Assembly (NCBI RefSeq): GCF_014270035.1
Contig: NZ_JACNEP010000019.1
Location: forward strand, 1-60,627
From: Neptunicella marina
GTDB taxonomy: Bacteria; Pseudomonadota; Gammaproteobacteria; Enterobacterales; Alteromonadaceae
Direction: 5' to 3'
DNA length: 60,627 nt
A program made the position numbers and the translations under genes. This document shows, piece by piece, positions 37,155 through 47,935 of this stretch. Each line of letters begins with the position of its first letter. The first letter of the stretch is position 1. The notes beneath the pieces are model-generated. The model did not search any database, was not told where the DNA came from, and saw only the letters and a program-made list of their open reading frames with translations.

Positions 37155-40100
37155 ATGTCGGTTGCCAATAGCCATTCAGTTTTACTCGAAAATGTTTACA
37201 ATTTTATCCATAAAAAAGTCGACCCTGCGCATTCTTCACATGTAGAACAATTTGCCCGCTCTTTATTCAGAAACATATCCAAAGATGATTTAGAAAGCCG
37301 TAATGATAGTGATCTGTACGGTGCTGCGCTCAGCTTGTGGAATATTTTTGATAAGTTTGATGGTGAAAACGCAAGAATAAATGTGTTTAATCCGGAGGTT
37401 GCCAAAAACGGTTGGAAATCCACCCATACTGTCATTGAAATCATAGTAAATGACATGCCTTTTTTGGTGGATTCAATTCGTATGGTGCTCAATCGTATGG
37501 GCATCACCACCCACTTACTGCTGAACTGCCCGGTACAGTTAGTTAGAAATGCTGATAATTCCGTTAAATCGTTTGTTGAAGGTAACAGAAAACCCAAAGG
37601 CATGCTGAAACAAACGGTATTTATGATTGAAATCGATCATCAAAGTCAGCAAAAAGATATTGATGCTTTAAAACAGGAAATTCATTCGGTTGTGGATGAA
37701 ATTTCATTGGCAGTCTCTGATTGGATCCCAATGCGTGAACGACTGCAATCAATTATCGATAGCTATGCGAAAAATCCTAACCCAAATACTGATGCAACTC
37801 AGAAAGAAACCATTGAGTTCCTGACCTGGGTTTTGAACGATAATTTCACTCTGATGGGCTATCGAGGTTACGAGTCTAAGGCAATAAAAGGTGATTATCG
37901 CTGGGTACCGGATAAAGAATCCAGTCTCGGTTTAATGAAAAAGTCTATCAGTGACCGTGACCGTCTGTTGTCGAATATTCCATTGTCTGCGCGTGAAGAA
38001 ACATTAAGCCGCAATCCCCTGATTCTGACTAAAACCAATTCAAAATCGCGCATACACCGTAATGCTTATATGGATTACATTGGGGTAAAACGATTTGATG
38101 AACAGGGTAAAGTCGTTGGCGAAGATCGCTTCCTCGGCCTTTATTCAGCGAATTTCTATAATAGTAGTGCGACCCAGTTACCGGTATTGCAAAATAAAAT
38201 TGCACGTATATGTGCCGAGTCTGGTTTTAATAAGGGCACTCACGCCTATAAAGCTTTTTTAAATACGCTGGAAACTTATCCTCGTGATGAATTGCTTCAG
38301 GTCGATGAAGTACAACTGGCAAGTATCTTTAAAGGTATTTTCCAGATGCAGGAGCGTGGCATTACCCGGTTGTTTGTGCGTAAAGACGATTTTGGCCGCT
38401 TCTATTCCTGTATGGCGTATGTACCCAGAGAGCGATACAACACAGCGTTACGTATCAGTACGCAGGCATTATTACAAAAAGCATTCGGCAGCACAGAAGA
38501 AGTTGAGTTTACGACTTTCTTCTCTGAATCGGTTTATGCCAGAACCCATTACATTGTTCGTGTTAAAAATAACAACGTGGAAATAAATGTGAAGGAAATA
38601 GAAAAGAACTTAATCGAGCTGGGCAAGAGCTGGGATGACAGATTGTCGACAGCATTATTGTCTACCCATGGTGAGGCATCTGGCCGCTTGCTTGAAAGTC
38701 AGTACCTGAATGCATTTTCACGTAGCTATAAAGATCACAACCTGCCCAGCAGTGCCGTGGTAGATATCGATAAGATAGAAGGACTAAATCAGCAACAGAC
38801 GTTAGATATGTTGTTTTATCGTCCACTGGAAGAAAATGAAGACAGTCAGATTGTTAAGTTAAAACTGTTCCACCTGCATCAACCAATCCATTTATCTGAT
38901 GTACTGCCGATGCTGGAAAACTTTGGTTTGAGGGTGATTGACGAAAGTCCTTATCAGGTAAAATGTGAAAACGGAAAAGTCTGTTGGATCATGGATTTCA
39001 CCATGTTGCACAGTAACAGCGGCAAATTGACGCTGGAGCAGGCACAGGCGCTTTTCCAGCAGGCGTTTTCCGATGTGTGGACGCAACAGCTGGAAGATGA
39101 TTCATTTAACCGCCTGGTATTGGGTGCCGGTATGCCCGGACGTAATGTGACTATTTTACGTGCTTACTCAAAATACATGCGTCAAACCGGTAGTTCTTTC
39201 AGCAAGGATTACATTGCCCGGACACTGGATAAGTATCCGAAAATCGCTGATCTGTTAGTGAAATTATTTGAACAGCGCTTAAACCCGGCAATAAAACGTT
39301 CTGAGAAAAAGTTAAATGATTTGTCTGATGCAGTAGTATCTGAACTGGATCAGGTGAGTAATCTGGATGATGACCGTATTGTTCGCCGTTATCTGGATAT
39401 GATCATGGCAACGCTTCGTACTAACTTTTATCAAAAAGATAGCGAAGGTAACGACAAACCCTATGTGTCGTTCAAAATGTTGCCTGAGCTTATCCCCGAT
39501 ATGCCGCTACCACGTCCTAAATTTGAAATCTTTGTTTACTCTCCACGAGTGGAAGGTGTGCATTTACGTGGTGGTAAAGTTGCTCGTGGAGGTTTGCGCT
39601 GGTCAGATCGCCAGGAAGATTTCCGTACAGAAATTTTGGGCTTAGTGAAAGCTCAACAGGTTAAAAATGCTGTTATTGTTCCAGTGGGTGCCAAAGGGGG
39701 TTTTATTTGCAAACGTCCTCCTACAGATGGTGGCCGTGAGGCGTTTTTGAAAGAAGGTCAGGAGTGTTACCGCATCTTCATCCGCAGCTTATTGGACGTT
39801 ACCGATAACATCGTCGATGGAAAAATTGTTCCACCTGAAAACGTAGTACGTTTAGACGAAGATGACCCTTATCTGGTTGTGGCTGCGGATAAAGGGACCG
39901 CGACCTTCTCGGATATCGCCAATGCGATTTCGGAAGAATATGGCTTTTGGATGGGAGATGCCTTTGCTTCAGGTGGTAGTGTTGGATACGATCATAAGAA
40001 AATGGGTATTACCGCACGCGGTGCGTGGGAGTCGGTAAAACGTCACTTCCGTGAAATAGGTATTGATTGCCAGAATACTGACTTTACCTGTGTGGGTATA

Positions 40101-41996
40101 GGAGACATGGCAGGGGATGTATTTGGAAACGGTATGTTGTTGTCAAAACATATTCGTCTCATGGCAGCCTTTAACCATTTACATATTTTCTTCGATCCGA
40201 ATCCTGATGCAGCAAGCAGTTACGTTGAGCGTCAGCGCTTATTTGATAATCCTTCTTTATCCTGGGATGACTACGATAAGAAATTGATCTCAAAAGGCGG
40301 AGGGGTATTTATGCGCTCCGCGAAATCTATCAAGTTGTCACCAGAAATGAAAAAAGCGCTTGGTACCACCAAACAAACCATGACGCCTACCGAGCTGATT
40401 CATAATATTTTGAAAATGCCTGTGGATCTGATTTGGAACGGCGGTATCGGCACCTATGTGAAAAGCCGTAAGGAAACCCATTCCGAAGTGGGGGATCGCG
40501 CCAATGATGATTTACGTGTAAATGGTCAGGACCTTAAAGCCAAAATCATCGGCGAAGGCGGAAACCTGGGTTGTACACAGTTAGGTCGCATGGAATTTGC
40601 AGCTAACGGCGGCCGAATGAACACCGATTTTATCGATAACGTTGGTGGGGTGGATTGTTCCGATAACGAAGTTAATATCAAAATCTTGTTAAATGCGCTG
40701 GTGGCCAATGGTGATATGACCATTAAGCAACGTAAAGAATTATTGTATGCCATGACCGATGATGTGTCTGAGTTGGTTCTGGAAGATTGTTATCGCCAGT
40801 CACAGTCTATGTCGATTACGCAACGTGGCGGCGTGTCAGTGTTACGTGAACAATTGCGCTTTATCCATGGTCTGGAACGCAGTGGTCGTTTAAATCGTGA
40901 ACTGGAATTTATCCCAAGCGATGATGAAATTTCAGAGCGCCTTGCATCAGCACAAGGGTTAACCCGTCCGGAGTTATCTGTGCTATTTGCTTACGGCAAA
41001 ATGGAATTAAAAGAATCGCTGAATATTCCGGAAATTACTGAAAACCCCTATCACGAAACCTTGCTGGTTACGGCGTTTCCTGAGGTACTGCGTAAGAAGT
41101 ATAAAAGTCAGATGGAAGGGCATGCTTTGCGTAGTGAGATCGTTGCAACTAAGTTAGCCAATAACATTGTAAATGATATGGGCATGAACTTTGTCTTCCG
41201 TATACAGGAAGAAACCGGAGCCTCTCATGCCGAAATCGCGCAGGCCTACACCATCGTTAAAGGTGTGTTTGATGCACAGACATTATGGGAACAAATTGAG
41301 GGTTTGGATAATAAAGTTCCGGCGGATGTTCAACTGGCCATGTTAACTGAGATTCGCCGTACCTTGCGTCGTTCATCACGCTGGTATTTACGCCACGGCA
41401 ACAAGCAGTCAGATATTGGTAAAGAGATTGCGTTCTACCGTCCGTTTGCTGAAGATTTATTGAAAAATATGCAGCAATATATGATCGAAGAAGAGTATTC
41501 TGATTTGGAGCAACGTGCGGCTAAATTGCAGGATAAAGGTGTTCCAAAGGATATTTCGATGAAAGTCGCGTGTCTGAGTTCAATGTTCTCATGTTTTGAT
41601 TTAGCACAAGTTGCAGAGTCTGAATCACGCGATAAAGCAACAGTGGCCAGTATTTATTATAAACTGGGTTACAAACTGGAAATCCACTGGTTCCTTGATC
41701 AAATTAATCGTCAAACTGTTTCTAACCACTGGCAGGCGCTTGCCCGGGCTTCATACCGTGAAGAGCTCGACTGGCAGCAACGTTCACTGGCAGCTGTGAT
41801 TCTTAAATTTGATCAAAAGGGTAAGGATGCAGACGAAGTCCTGGAACGCTGGATGGCTGAGCATGAAGCATTATTAGAACGCTGGACACTCATGATGTAC
41901 GAATTCAAAACCAGTACCACACACGAATTTGCAAAATTCTCTGTGGCATTGCGTGAGTTAATGCTGCTAAGTGTTAATTGCGGTATTCGTCATTAG
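37155..41996 (+). CDS. gdhB: NAD-dependent glutamate dehydrogenase, large (180-kDa) type
   Basis: A 1613-residue cytoplasmic enzyme converting glutamate to 2-oxoglutarate and ammonia with NAD+. Length and layout match the GDH-180 class: an N-terminal half of about 800 residues with ACT-like regulatory segments, then the catalytic core with RGGLRWSDRQEDFRTE and VGAKGGF (catalytic-region K847), a Rossmann part with GIGDMAGDVFGNG, and a helical C terminus. AAGGTAATAAA precedes the ATG. The 220-base AT-rich upstream spacer has no gene. It is transcribed alone and fits an organism that burns amino acids for carbon. Confidence 0.96.
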   Translation: MSVANSHSVLLENVYNFIHKKVDPAHSSHVEQFARSLFRNISKDDLESRNDSDLYGAALSLWNIFDKFDGENARINVFNPEVAKNGWKSTHTVIEIIVNDMPFLVDSIRMVLNRMGITTHLLLNCPVQLVRNADNSVKSFVEGNRKPKGMLKQTVFMIEIDHQSQQKDIDALKQEIHSVVDEISLAVSDWIPMRERLQSIIDSYAKNPNPNTDATQKETIEFLTWVLNDNFTLMGYRGYESKAIKGDYRWVPDKESSLGLMKKSISDRDRLLSNIPLSAREETLSRNPLILTKTNSKSRIHRNAYMDYIGVKRFDEQGKVVGEDRFLGLYSANFYNSSATQLPVLQNKIARICAESGFNKGTHAYKAFLNTLETYPRDELLQVDEVQLASIFKGIFQMQERGITRLFVRKDDFGRFYSCMAYVPRERYNTALRISTQALLQKAFGSTEEVEFTTFFSESVYARTHYIVRVKNNNVEINVKEIEKNLIELGKSWDDRLSTALLSTHGEASGRLLESQYLNAFSRSYKDHNLPSSAVVDIDKIEGLNQQQTLDMLFYRPLEENEDSQIVKLKLFHLHQPIHLSDVLPMLENFGLRVIDESPYQVKCENGKVCWIMDFTMLHSNSGKLTLEQAQALFQQAFSDVWTQQLEDDSFNRLVLGAGMPGRNVTILRAYSKYMRQTGSSFSKDYIARTLDKYPKIADLLVKLFEQRLNPAIKRSEKKLNDLSDAVVSELDQVSNLDDDRIVRRYLDMIMATLRTNFYQKDSEGNDKPYVSFKMLPELIPDMPLPRPKFEIFVYSPRVEGVHLRGGKVARGGLRWSDRQEDFRTEILGLVKAQQVKNAVIVPVGAKGGFICKRPPTDGGREAFLKEGQECYRIFIRSLLDVTDNIVDGKIVPPENVVRLDEDDPYLVVAADKGTATFSDIANAISEEYGFWMGDAFASGGSVGYDHKKMGITARGAWESVKRHFREIGIDCQNTDFTCVGIGDMAGDVFGNGMLLSKHIRLMAAFNHLHIFFDPNPDAASSYVERQRLFDNPSLSWDDYDKKLISKGGGVFMRSAKSIKLSPEMKKALGTTKQTMTPTELIHNILKMPVDLIWNGGIGTYVKSRKETHSEVGDRANDDLRVNGQDLKAKIIGEGGNLGCTQLGRMEFAANGGRMNTDFIDNVGGVDCSDNEVNIKILLNALVANGDMTIKQRKELLYAMTDDVSELVLEDCYRQSQSMSITQRGGVSVLREQLRFIHGLERSGRLNRELEFIPSDDEISERLASAQGLTRPELSVLFAYGKMELKESLNIPEITENPYHETLLVTAFPEVLRKKYKSQMEGHALRSEIVATKLANNIVNDMGMNFVFRIQEETGASHAEIAQAYTIVKGVFDAQTLWEQIEGLDNKVPADVQLAMLTEIRRTLRRSSRWYLRHGNKQSDIGKEIAFYRPFAEDLLKNMQQYMIEEEYSDLEQRAAKLQDKGVPKDISMKVACLSSMFSCFDLAQVAESESRDKATVASIYYKLGYKLEIHWFLDQINRQTVSNHWQALARASYREELDWQQRSLAAVILKFDQKGKDADEVLERWMAEHEALLERWTLMMYEFKTSTTHEFAKFSVALRELMLLSVNCGIRH

Positions 41997-42013
41997 TAGT
42001 TGTTGTTTTTATC

Positions 42014-42042
42014 AAAAGCCCTGACAATATCAGGGCTTTTTT
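42014..42042 (+). terminator. Terminator after the glutamate dehydrogenase gene
   Basis: AAAAGCCCTGA/TCAGGGCTTTT stem, 5-base loop, T run. Confidence 0.9.
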
Positions 42043-42075
42043 GTATCTGTAAATTAAATAAAAAGAGAGTATTAC

Positions 42076-43083
42076 GTGTATTCATTGTTGCAAAAACTGT
42101 TATTCCAGCTGGATGGTGAGACGTCACATAATTTAACCATGGCGGGGTTAAAACTCACTCAACACAATGCATTACGTCAGTTGTATTCGCAAGTTTTGCC
42201 TAAAAAGCCGGTATCGGTGTTTGGGTTGGAATTTGATAATCCCGTTGGGTTAGCAGCGGGTTTAGATAAAAATGGTGAGTGTATTGATGCGTTTGCGGCA
42301 ATGGGATTTGGTTTTATTGAAGTGGGTACGGTTACGCCTGTGGCGCAGGATGGTAATGACAAGCCGCGTTTATTCCGCTTAAAAGACGCCAATGCCATTA
42401 TCAACCGAATGGGGTTTAACAATAAAGGTGTCGATTATTTGGTTGAGCAGGTTAAGCAAGCGGAGTATTCGGGTGTTTTGGGCATCAATATCGGTAAAAA
42501 TAAAGTGACTGAAGAAAAAGATGCATTAAGCGATTACCTGATTTGTCTGAATAAAGTTTATGAGCACGCCAGTTATGTTACGGTAAATATCAGTTCTCCC
42601 AATACCCCAGGGCTGCGTAATCTGCAATATGGTGAAGCGTTAGATAATTTATTGAATGGATTAATGCTCGAGCAACAAAAACTGGCAGATCAACACGGTA
42701 GAAAAGTGCCCATTTTAATTAAAATTGCTCCCGACTTAACTACAGATGAAATCAACGATGTTGCTGTATCTCTAACTAAAGCGTCAGTCGACGGCGTGAT
42801 AGCAACCAATACCACGTTATCGCGCGAAGGGGTTGAAGGGCTGCGCTACGCTAAAGAAGCGGGTGGACTCAGTGGACAACCATTAACCGATAAGAGCCTG
42901 CTAGTGACAGAGCAACTAGTGAAAGCGCTGGATGGTGCTATGCCTGTTGTTGGCGTGGGTGGTATATATAATGGTGCTTCTGCGAAACAGCGTTTAAACG
43001 CTGGCGCGAGTCTGATTCAGGTTTATTCTGCGTTAATTTACCAGGGACCTGATTTGATTAAACAGATAGTACAAGAGCTGTAA
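42076..43083 (+). CDS. pyrD: Dihydroorotate dehydrogenase (quinone), class 2
   Basis: A 335-residue FMN enzyme on the inner face of the membrane that oxidises dihydroorotate to orotate and passes electrons to quinone. The N-terminal helical segment ([20 protein letters not shown]) that docks to the membrane marks class 2, and [14 protein letters not shown] carries the catalytic serine. The start is GTG, with AGAGAG about 10 bases upstream. zapC begins 3 bases after the stop, the same pair as in E. coli. Confidence 0.97.
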   Translation: MYSLLQKLLFQLDGETSHNLTMAGLKLTQHNALRQLYSQVLPKKPVSVFGLEFDNPVGLAAGLDKNGECIDAFAAMGFGFIEVGTVTPVAQDGNDKPRLFRLKDANAIINRMGFNNKGVDYLVEQVKQAEYSGVLGINIGKNKVTEEKDALSDYLICLNKVYEHASYVTVNISSPNTPGLRNLQYGEALDNLLNGLMLEQQKLADQHGRKVPILIKIAPDLTTDEINDVAVSLTKASVDGVIATNTTLSREGVEGLRYAKEAGGLSGQPLTDKSLLVTEQLVKALDGAMPVVGVGGIYNGASAKQRLNAGASLIQVYSALIYQGPDLIKQIVQEL

Positions 43084-43086
43084 TTT

Positions 43087-43593
43087 ATGATGTTGCAGCC
43101 TTCTATGTACTGGTGTTGGGTGATGGATGAGGACACTCAGTGTCTTACCCTTGAGTTAGAAGAGGGCGTTTATCACACGCCCTACAAATCTAAACACTTG
43201 CTTGGTCATGTGAGTTTGCCGCAGGAATTTACGCTGGAGCATTTGCAGTGCTTTACTTCCGTTGAAGAGGATATTCAGCAGTTTGCTGCCGGATTAACCT
43301 CAGAGCTAGCCAGTCAAATCGCAATTAATGCCGTTGCAGCACGTTTTTTTCATAAACCACTGGCACCCAAAAGCTGGTATTTCACTAAACCTCGCTTGCA
43401 TGGCATGCATCATCATTTTGCATTACTGCAATGCAAACGCGAACAATTAAAGGTGTATATTGTTGAGAAGGAAGCGCAGGCGAGCGTATGTATGTTAATT
43501 TCCTCACAAGTTGCACTGGATGAATCGGCACAATTAAAGCCATTTAGCCTTATTAAAGTGATGAATGACTATTTACAGCCTTACTTGCCGTAA
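43087..43593 (+). CDS. zapC: Cell division protein ZapC
   Basis: A 168-residue cytoplasmic protein. Similarity to E. coli ZapC is modest but follows its length: W.W..DE near the N terminus, PKSWYF in the middle and IKVMNDYLQP at the end (E. coli has IKIMNDRLKP). ZapC bundles FtsZ filaments at the division ring. Position directly after pyrD, as in E. coli, supports the call. Two adjacent ATGs (43087, 43090) are possible starts. Confidence 0.87.
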   Translation: MMLQPSMYWCWVMDEDTQCLTLELEEGVYHTPYKSKHLLGHVSLPQEFTLEHLQCFTSVEEDIQQFAAGLTSELASQIAINAVAARFFHKPLAPKSWYFTKPRLHGMHHHFALLQCKREQLKVYIVEKEAQASVCMLISSQVALDESAQLKPFSLIKVMNDYLQPYLP

Positions 43594-43642
43594 TTGTTTG
43601 TGTATTTTTGTAATCCAGCAGGTCTTTTGTTGCCAAATCACT

Positions 43643-43648
43643 TATAAT
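43643..43648 (+). promoter_or_regulatory. Possible -10 element before rlmKL
   Basis: A perfect TATAAT 44 bases before the rlmKL ATG. No good -35 is seen at 16-18 bases, so this is a weak call. Confidence 0.3.
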
Positions 43649-43691
43649 CCGCGCCTTAATTTGAATTCCGCCATATGAAAAAGGGTAACGC

Positions 43692-45794
43692 ATGTTTGAT
43701 TTAGTCATTACCAGTGCCAAAGGCATCGATGACTTACTGTTACAGGAAGTGCAAACCATCTGTCCTGATCTGCAAATAAAAGTAAAACCGGGACAATTGC
43801 ATTTTACTGGCTCACTCGAGCATGCATACAAAATTTGTTTGCACTCCCGACTGGCAAACCGGGTGCTGGTCAAGCTGGCATCAGGCACGGTCGATAAGGC
43901 TGAAGACGTATACACCATTGCCGATTCGGTCAATTGGGGACAGCATTTTGACGTGCACCATACCTTTATTGTCGATTTCAATGGCACCAATCGCAGTATT
44001 AATAACAGCCAGTTTGGTGCGTTAAAAATTAAAGATGCGGTGGTGGATCAATTTAATAGCCTGTATGGCAAACGCCCTTCGATTAGCAAGGTGTACCCGG
44101 ATATTCGTATTCAGGGTCGTTTGTGGAAAGGTGAATTAACCATATTTTTAGACCTCTCTGGTCATAGCCTACACCAACGCCATTATCGTAAAAATACCGG
44201 GCCCGCGCCGCTTAAAGAGCATCTGGCCAGCGCCATGTTAATGCGCAGCGGTTGGGCGGCCAGTAGCGATGCCCCTTTATATGATCCAATGTGTGGCTCA
44301 GGCACCATAGTGATTGAAGCGGCGATGATGGCAGCTAATATTCCTCCTGGTTTACGGCGTCGCAGCTGGGGCTTTAGTCAATGGCGCCAGCACGATAGTA
44401 GTATCTGGTCACAATTAGTCAACGACGCTGAGCAGGCTATTGTTGCGCCTGACAAATTAATTATTGGCAGCGATATCGATGCTCAGATGATCGAGGTTGC
44501 CAAAGTTAACGCTGAACAAGCAGGTGTTGCCGATTATATTCAGTTCTCACAAGCCGATGCGTTTGAAAGCGTGCCAGACGTTAATAAAGCCGGTTATCTG
44601 GTAAGTAACCCACCTTTTGGTGAGCGTTTAAGTGAAATCACCGCGCTTATTCCCAAGTTTGAAGTGTGGGGCAAACACATCAAACAACATTTTGCTCACT
44701 GGCATTTATCCTTATTAACCTCTAATCGCGAGTTACTGCGTGCATTGCGTTTACGCGCTAAAAAAGCCTACCAGTTAATGAATGGTAAGCTGGAATGTCA
44801 GTTAGTTAACTATGTCATGGACGAGTCAAACTGCGAAATTCGTGAGGTAGATACCAACAATGATTTTACTAATCGTTTAAGCAAAAACTGGCAAAAAACT
44901 CAGAAGTGGCTCAAAAAACAGCGAACCAATTGTTTTCGTGTCTATGACGCGGATTTACCTGAATATAATGTGGCGATCGACTGTTATGCCGATGCAGTGG
45001 TTATACAGGAATATGCGGCACCAAAAGATATTCCTGAAGCTAAAACCCGTCAACGTTTGCATCAGGTGATTGCTGGCGTACCCGCTGTATTAAATTGTGA
45101 CGCCGAAAAAATCGTTTTAAAAGTGCGTGAACAGCAAAAAGGTAAGCAGCAATATCAGAAGCTCGCGCAGCGTAAAGAGTTTTTTGAAGTGGTCGAAAAT
45201 GGTGCCAGATTATGGGTTAATTTACGCGATTACTTAGACACCGGTTTATTTTTGGATCACCGCACAACCCGTCATTTAGTGCAGCAAAAAGCCGCGGGCA
45301 AACATGTGCTTAATTTGTTTGCTTATACCGGCAGTGTCTCTGTGCATGCCGCCATTGGCAAAGCGTCTTCCGTTACCACGGTAGATATGTCCAATACCTA
45401 TCTCGACTGGGCAAAAAGAAACTTTGAATTAAATAATTTAAAAGGACAGCAATATCAGTTTATTCAGGCAGATTGCCTTAACTGGCTGGCCGAACATAAA
45501 TCACAATACGATTTGATCTTTATAGATCCGCCTTCATTCTCCAATTCTAAACGCATGGATCAAAGCTGGGATGTTCAACGTGATCACCTGGCCTTGTTAG
45601 AAAATGCTAAAGCCTGTTTAAAACCGGGCGGAGAAATCATTTTCTCTAATAACCTGCGTAGTTTTAAATTAGATACGGCCGGATTAGAACAGCTTGGTTT
45701 TAAGGTCACTGACTGGTGCCAAAAAACCTTGCCAGAAGATTTTAAACGTAATCCTAAAATCCATCATTGCTGGTTATTAACCGATGCAAACTGA
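43692..45794 (+). CDS. rlmL: Bifunctional 23S rRNA methyltransferase RlmKL
   Basis: A 700-residue fusion of two methyltransferases with an N-terminal THUMP domain (about 45-155). The RlmL half makes m2G2445 (catalytic VSNPPFGER near 309), the RlmK half makes m7G2069 (SAM motif VLNLFAYTGSVSVHAA and FIDPPSFSNSKRM near 612). The full-length fusion is the same as in E. coli. The glutaredoxin-like gene starts 11 bases before its stop. Confidence 0.97.
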   Translation: MFDLVITSAKGIDDLLLQEVQTICPDLQIKVKPGQLHFTGSLEHAYKICLHSRLANRVLVKLASGTVDKAEDVYTIADSVNWGQHFDVHHTFIVDFNGTNRSINNSQFGALKIKDAVVDQFNSLYGKRPSISKVYPDIRIQGRLWKGELTIFLDLSGHSLHQRHYRKNTGPAPLKEHLASAMLMRSGWAASSDAPLYDPMCGSGTIVIEAAMMAANIPPGLRRRSWGFSQWRQHDSSIWSQLVNDAEQAIVAPDKLIIGSDIDAQMIEVAKVNAEQAGVADYIQFSQADAFESVPDVNKAGYLVSNPPFGERLSEITALIPKFEVWGKHIKQHFAHWHLSLLTSNRELLRALRLRAKKAYQLMNGKLECQLVNYVMDESNCEIREVDTNNDFTNRLSKNWQKTQKWLKKQRTNCFRVYDADLPEYNVAIDCYADAVVIQEYAAPKDIPEAKTRQRLHQVIAGVPAVLNCDAEKIVLKVREQQKGKQQYQKLAQRKEFFEVVENGARLWVNLRDYLDTGLFLDHRTTRHLVQQKAAGKHVLNLFAYTGSVSVHAAIGKASSVTTVDMSNTYLDWAKRNFELNNLKGQQYQFIQADCLNWLAEHKSQYDLIFIDPPSFSNSKRMDQSWDVQRDHLALLENAKACLKPGGEIIFSNNLRSFKLDTAGLEQLGFKVTDWCQKTLPEDFKRNPKIHHCWLLTDAN

Positions 45795-46017
45795 GATTAT
45801 TTTGTATTCCACCAGCGGTTGTCATTTATGTGAGCAAGCCGCGGAACTATTAAATCAAACCCAACCAAAAGTAAAATGGCAAACGGTTGATATCGCATTT
45901 GATGACGATTTATTTGGGCGCTACGGCATTCGCATTCCTGTTATTTTCAGGCAGGATAATCAGCAAGAGTTAGGTTGGCCATTTGATGCCGCATTGTTAA
46001 CTGAGTTTTTATCTTGA
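45784..46017 (+). CDS. Glutaredoxin-like (DUF836) protein
   Basis: A 77-residue thioredoxin-fold protein with redox motif CHLC (ILYSTSGCHLCEQAAELL) and the cis-proline region IRIPVIF. The family is usually named glutaredoxin family or DUF836. It overlaps rlmKL by 11 bases and uup by 4, so it is translationally coupled to both. Its substrate is unknown. In E. coli this slot between rlmKL and uup is empty. Confidence 0.87.
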   Translation: MQTEIILYSTSGCHLCEQAAELLNQTQPKVKWQTVDIAFDDDLFGRYGIRIPVIFRQDNQQELGWPFDAALLTEFLS

Positions 46018-47918
46018 GTACCTTATTACAATTAAAAAATGCCAGTTTAAGTTTGGGCCATCCTCCTTTATTAGATGGCATCGAATTATTGGTGAAAAGT
46101 CAGGAACGTATTTGTTTAGTAGGGCGTAATGGCTGTGGTAAATCGACGCTGCTAAAGGTGATTGCTGGCGAGATGAAGCTGGACGATGGTCAGCGTATTG
46201 TTAGCAGTGATGTTATTATTTCACGTTTGCCACAGGATCCACCCGTGTCAGTGGAAATGAGCCTGTTTGATTATGTGGCAGAAGAACTGTCAGAAGTGGG
46301 CCAGTTGCTGCAGCAATTCGCGCATCAAACACAAATTGTTGCCGAAGATTACAGCGAAGCGCAACTTAAAAAGTTGGAACAGCTACAGCACCAATTAGAT
46401 CACGTCGATGGTTGGCAATTTGAACAACGTATCCAGCAAATTTTATCGCAACTGAACTTAAGTGCTTCACAGCCATTATCTTCTTTGTCAGGTGGCTGGC
46501 GACGCAAGGCTGCATTGGCTCGCGCCCTGGTATCTAATCCTGATATTTTATTATTAGACGAACCGACCAACCATTTGGATATTGATATGATCCAGTGGCT
46601 GGAAAAAACGGTGTCCGACTATCAGGGAACGGTGGTTTTTGTCAGTCACGACCGTGCCTTTATTCGCAATTTAGCCACGCGCATTATCGATTTAGATCGT
46701 GGCACAGCAACCAGTTACCCGGGGAACTATCAACAATATCTGGATAAAAAAGCTGAAGATTTACAGATTGAAGAAACTCAGAATGCTTTGTTTGATAAGA
46801 AGTTATCTCAGGAAGAAACCTGGATAAGACAGGGTATCAAAGCACGCCGTACACGTAATGAGGGCAGGGTACGCGCACTAAAGGCGTTACGTCAGGAACA
46901 TGCGCAACGCCGTAATCAGCAAGGCAAAGCCAAAATTACACTTAATAGTGCACAGCAGTCTGGCAAAATTGTTTTTGAAATTCAGAATATGGCGTATCAA
47001 ATTGATGGACAAAAGATTGTTAATCACCTTGAAACCAGCATTTTGCGTGGCGACAAATTAGCCCTGATTGGTCCTAATGGTTGCGGTAAAAGTACCCTGA
47101 TCAAATTACTGTTAGGTCAGTTAACGCCCGATAAAGGTAAAGTGCACTGTGGCACAAAACTGGAAGTGGCGTATTTTGACCAGCATCGTATGCAGCTCGA
47201 TCCTGATAAAACGCTGATCGACACTATTGCTGATGGTAAACGCGAAGTGACCTTAAATGGGAAAACCCGCCACGTAATTAGCTATTTACAGGATTTTTTA
47301 TTTACACCAGAGCGGGTGAATGTACCTGTGAGTGCACTATCGGGTGGCGAAAAGAACCGACTATTGCTGGCTAAGCTTTTAACCAAACCCAGTAATTTAT
47401 TGATTCTCGATGAACCAACCAACGATTTGGATGTTGAAACACTGGAATTGTTGGAAGATATTATCAGTCAGTATGATGGCACCGTGATTCTGGTTAGCCA
47501 TGACCGGGAATTTGTGGATAATGTGGTCACCTCCAGTTTGTTTTTTGAAGGCAACGGAGAAATTAAAGAATTTATCGGGGGCTACGAAGATATTCAGCAC
47601 TGGTATCAGGCACAAAAACAAAATATGCTTGCGGCTGAAACTTCTGTTAAATCAAAAAGTCCAACAGCCAAGTCATCATCTGCGGCCCCCAAAAGTAAAA
47701 AGCTATCTTACAAGCTGCAATTAGAACTGGAGCAGTTACCAGGACAAATTGAACAGATGGAAGAGCAGCTACAGGAATTGCAGAATCAGGTAAATGATCC
47801 TGAGTTTTTCAAACAGGATGCCTCACTCTCTCGTCCGATACTGGAGCAATTAAGTGAACTGGAAACGTCACTGGGTTCAGCATACGAGCGTTGGGATGAG
47901 TTAGAGAGCATGAAATAG
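46014..47918 (+). CDS. uup: ABC-F ATPase Uup
   Basis: A 634-residue cytoplasmic protein with two ABC domains and no membrane segment: Walker A GRNGCGKST and GPNGCGKST, signatures LSGGW and LSGGE, Walker B LLLDEPTNHLD and LILDEPTNDLD. The C-terminal coiled coil (about 565-634), typical of Uup, binds DNA in E. coli. ABC-F proteins act on the ribosome; Uup is also linked to precise excision of transposons. Start is a TTG overlapping the previous stop; MSTLLQLKNASLSLG matches the family N terminus. Confidence 0.95.
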   Translation: MSTLLQLKNASLSLGHPPLLDGIELLVKSQERICLVGRNGCGKSTLLKVIAGEMKLDDGQRIVSSDVIISRLPQDPPVSVEMSLFDYVAEELSEVGQLLQQFAHQTQIVAEDYSEAQLKKLEQLQHQLDHVDGWQFEQRIQQILSQLNLSASQPLSSLSGGWRRKAALARALVSNPDILLLDEPTNHLDIDMIQWLEKTVSDYQGTVVFVSHDRAFIRNLATRIIDLDRGTATSYPGNYQQYLDKKAEDLQIEETQNALFDKKLSQEETWIRQGIKARRTRNEGRVRALKALRQEHAQRRNQQGKAKITLNSAQQSGKIVFEIQNMAYQIDGQKIVNHLETSILRGDKLALIGPNGCGKSTLIKLLLGQLTPDKGKVHCGTKLEVAYFDQHRMQLDPDKTLIDTIADGKREVTLNGKTRHVISYLQDFLFTPERVNVPVSALSGGEKNRLLLAKLLTKPSNLLILDEPTNDLDVETLELLEDIISQYDGTVILVSHDREFVDNVVTSSLFFEGNGEIKEFIGGYEDIQHWYQAQKQNMLAAETSVKSKSPTAKSSSAAPKSKKLSYKLQLELEQLPGQIEQMEEQLQELQNQVNDPEFFKQDASLSRPILEQLSELETSLGSAYERWDELESMK

Positions 47919-47935
47919 AAGTAACAGGAATTAGA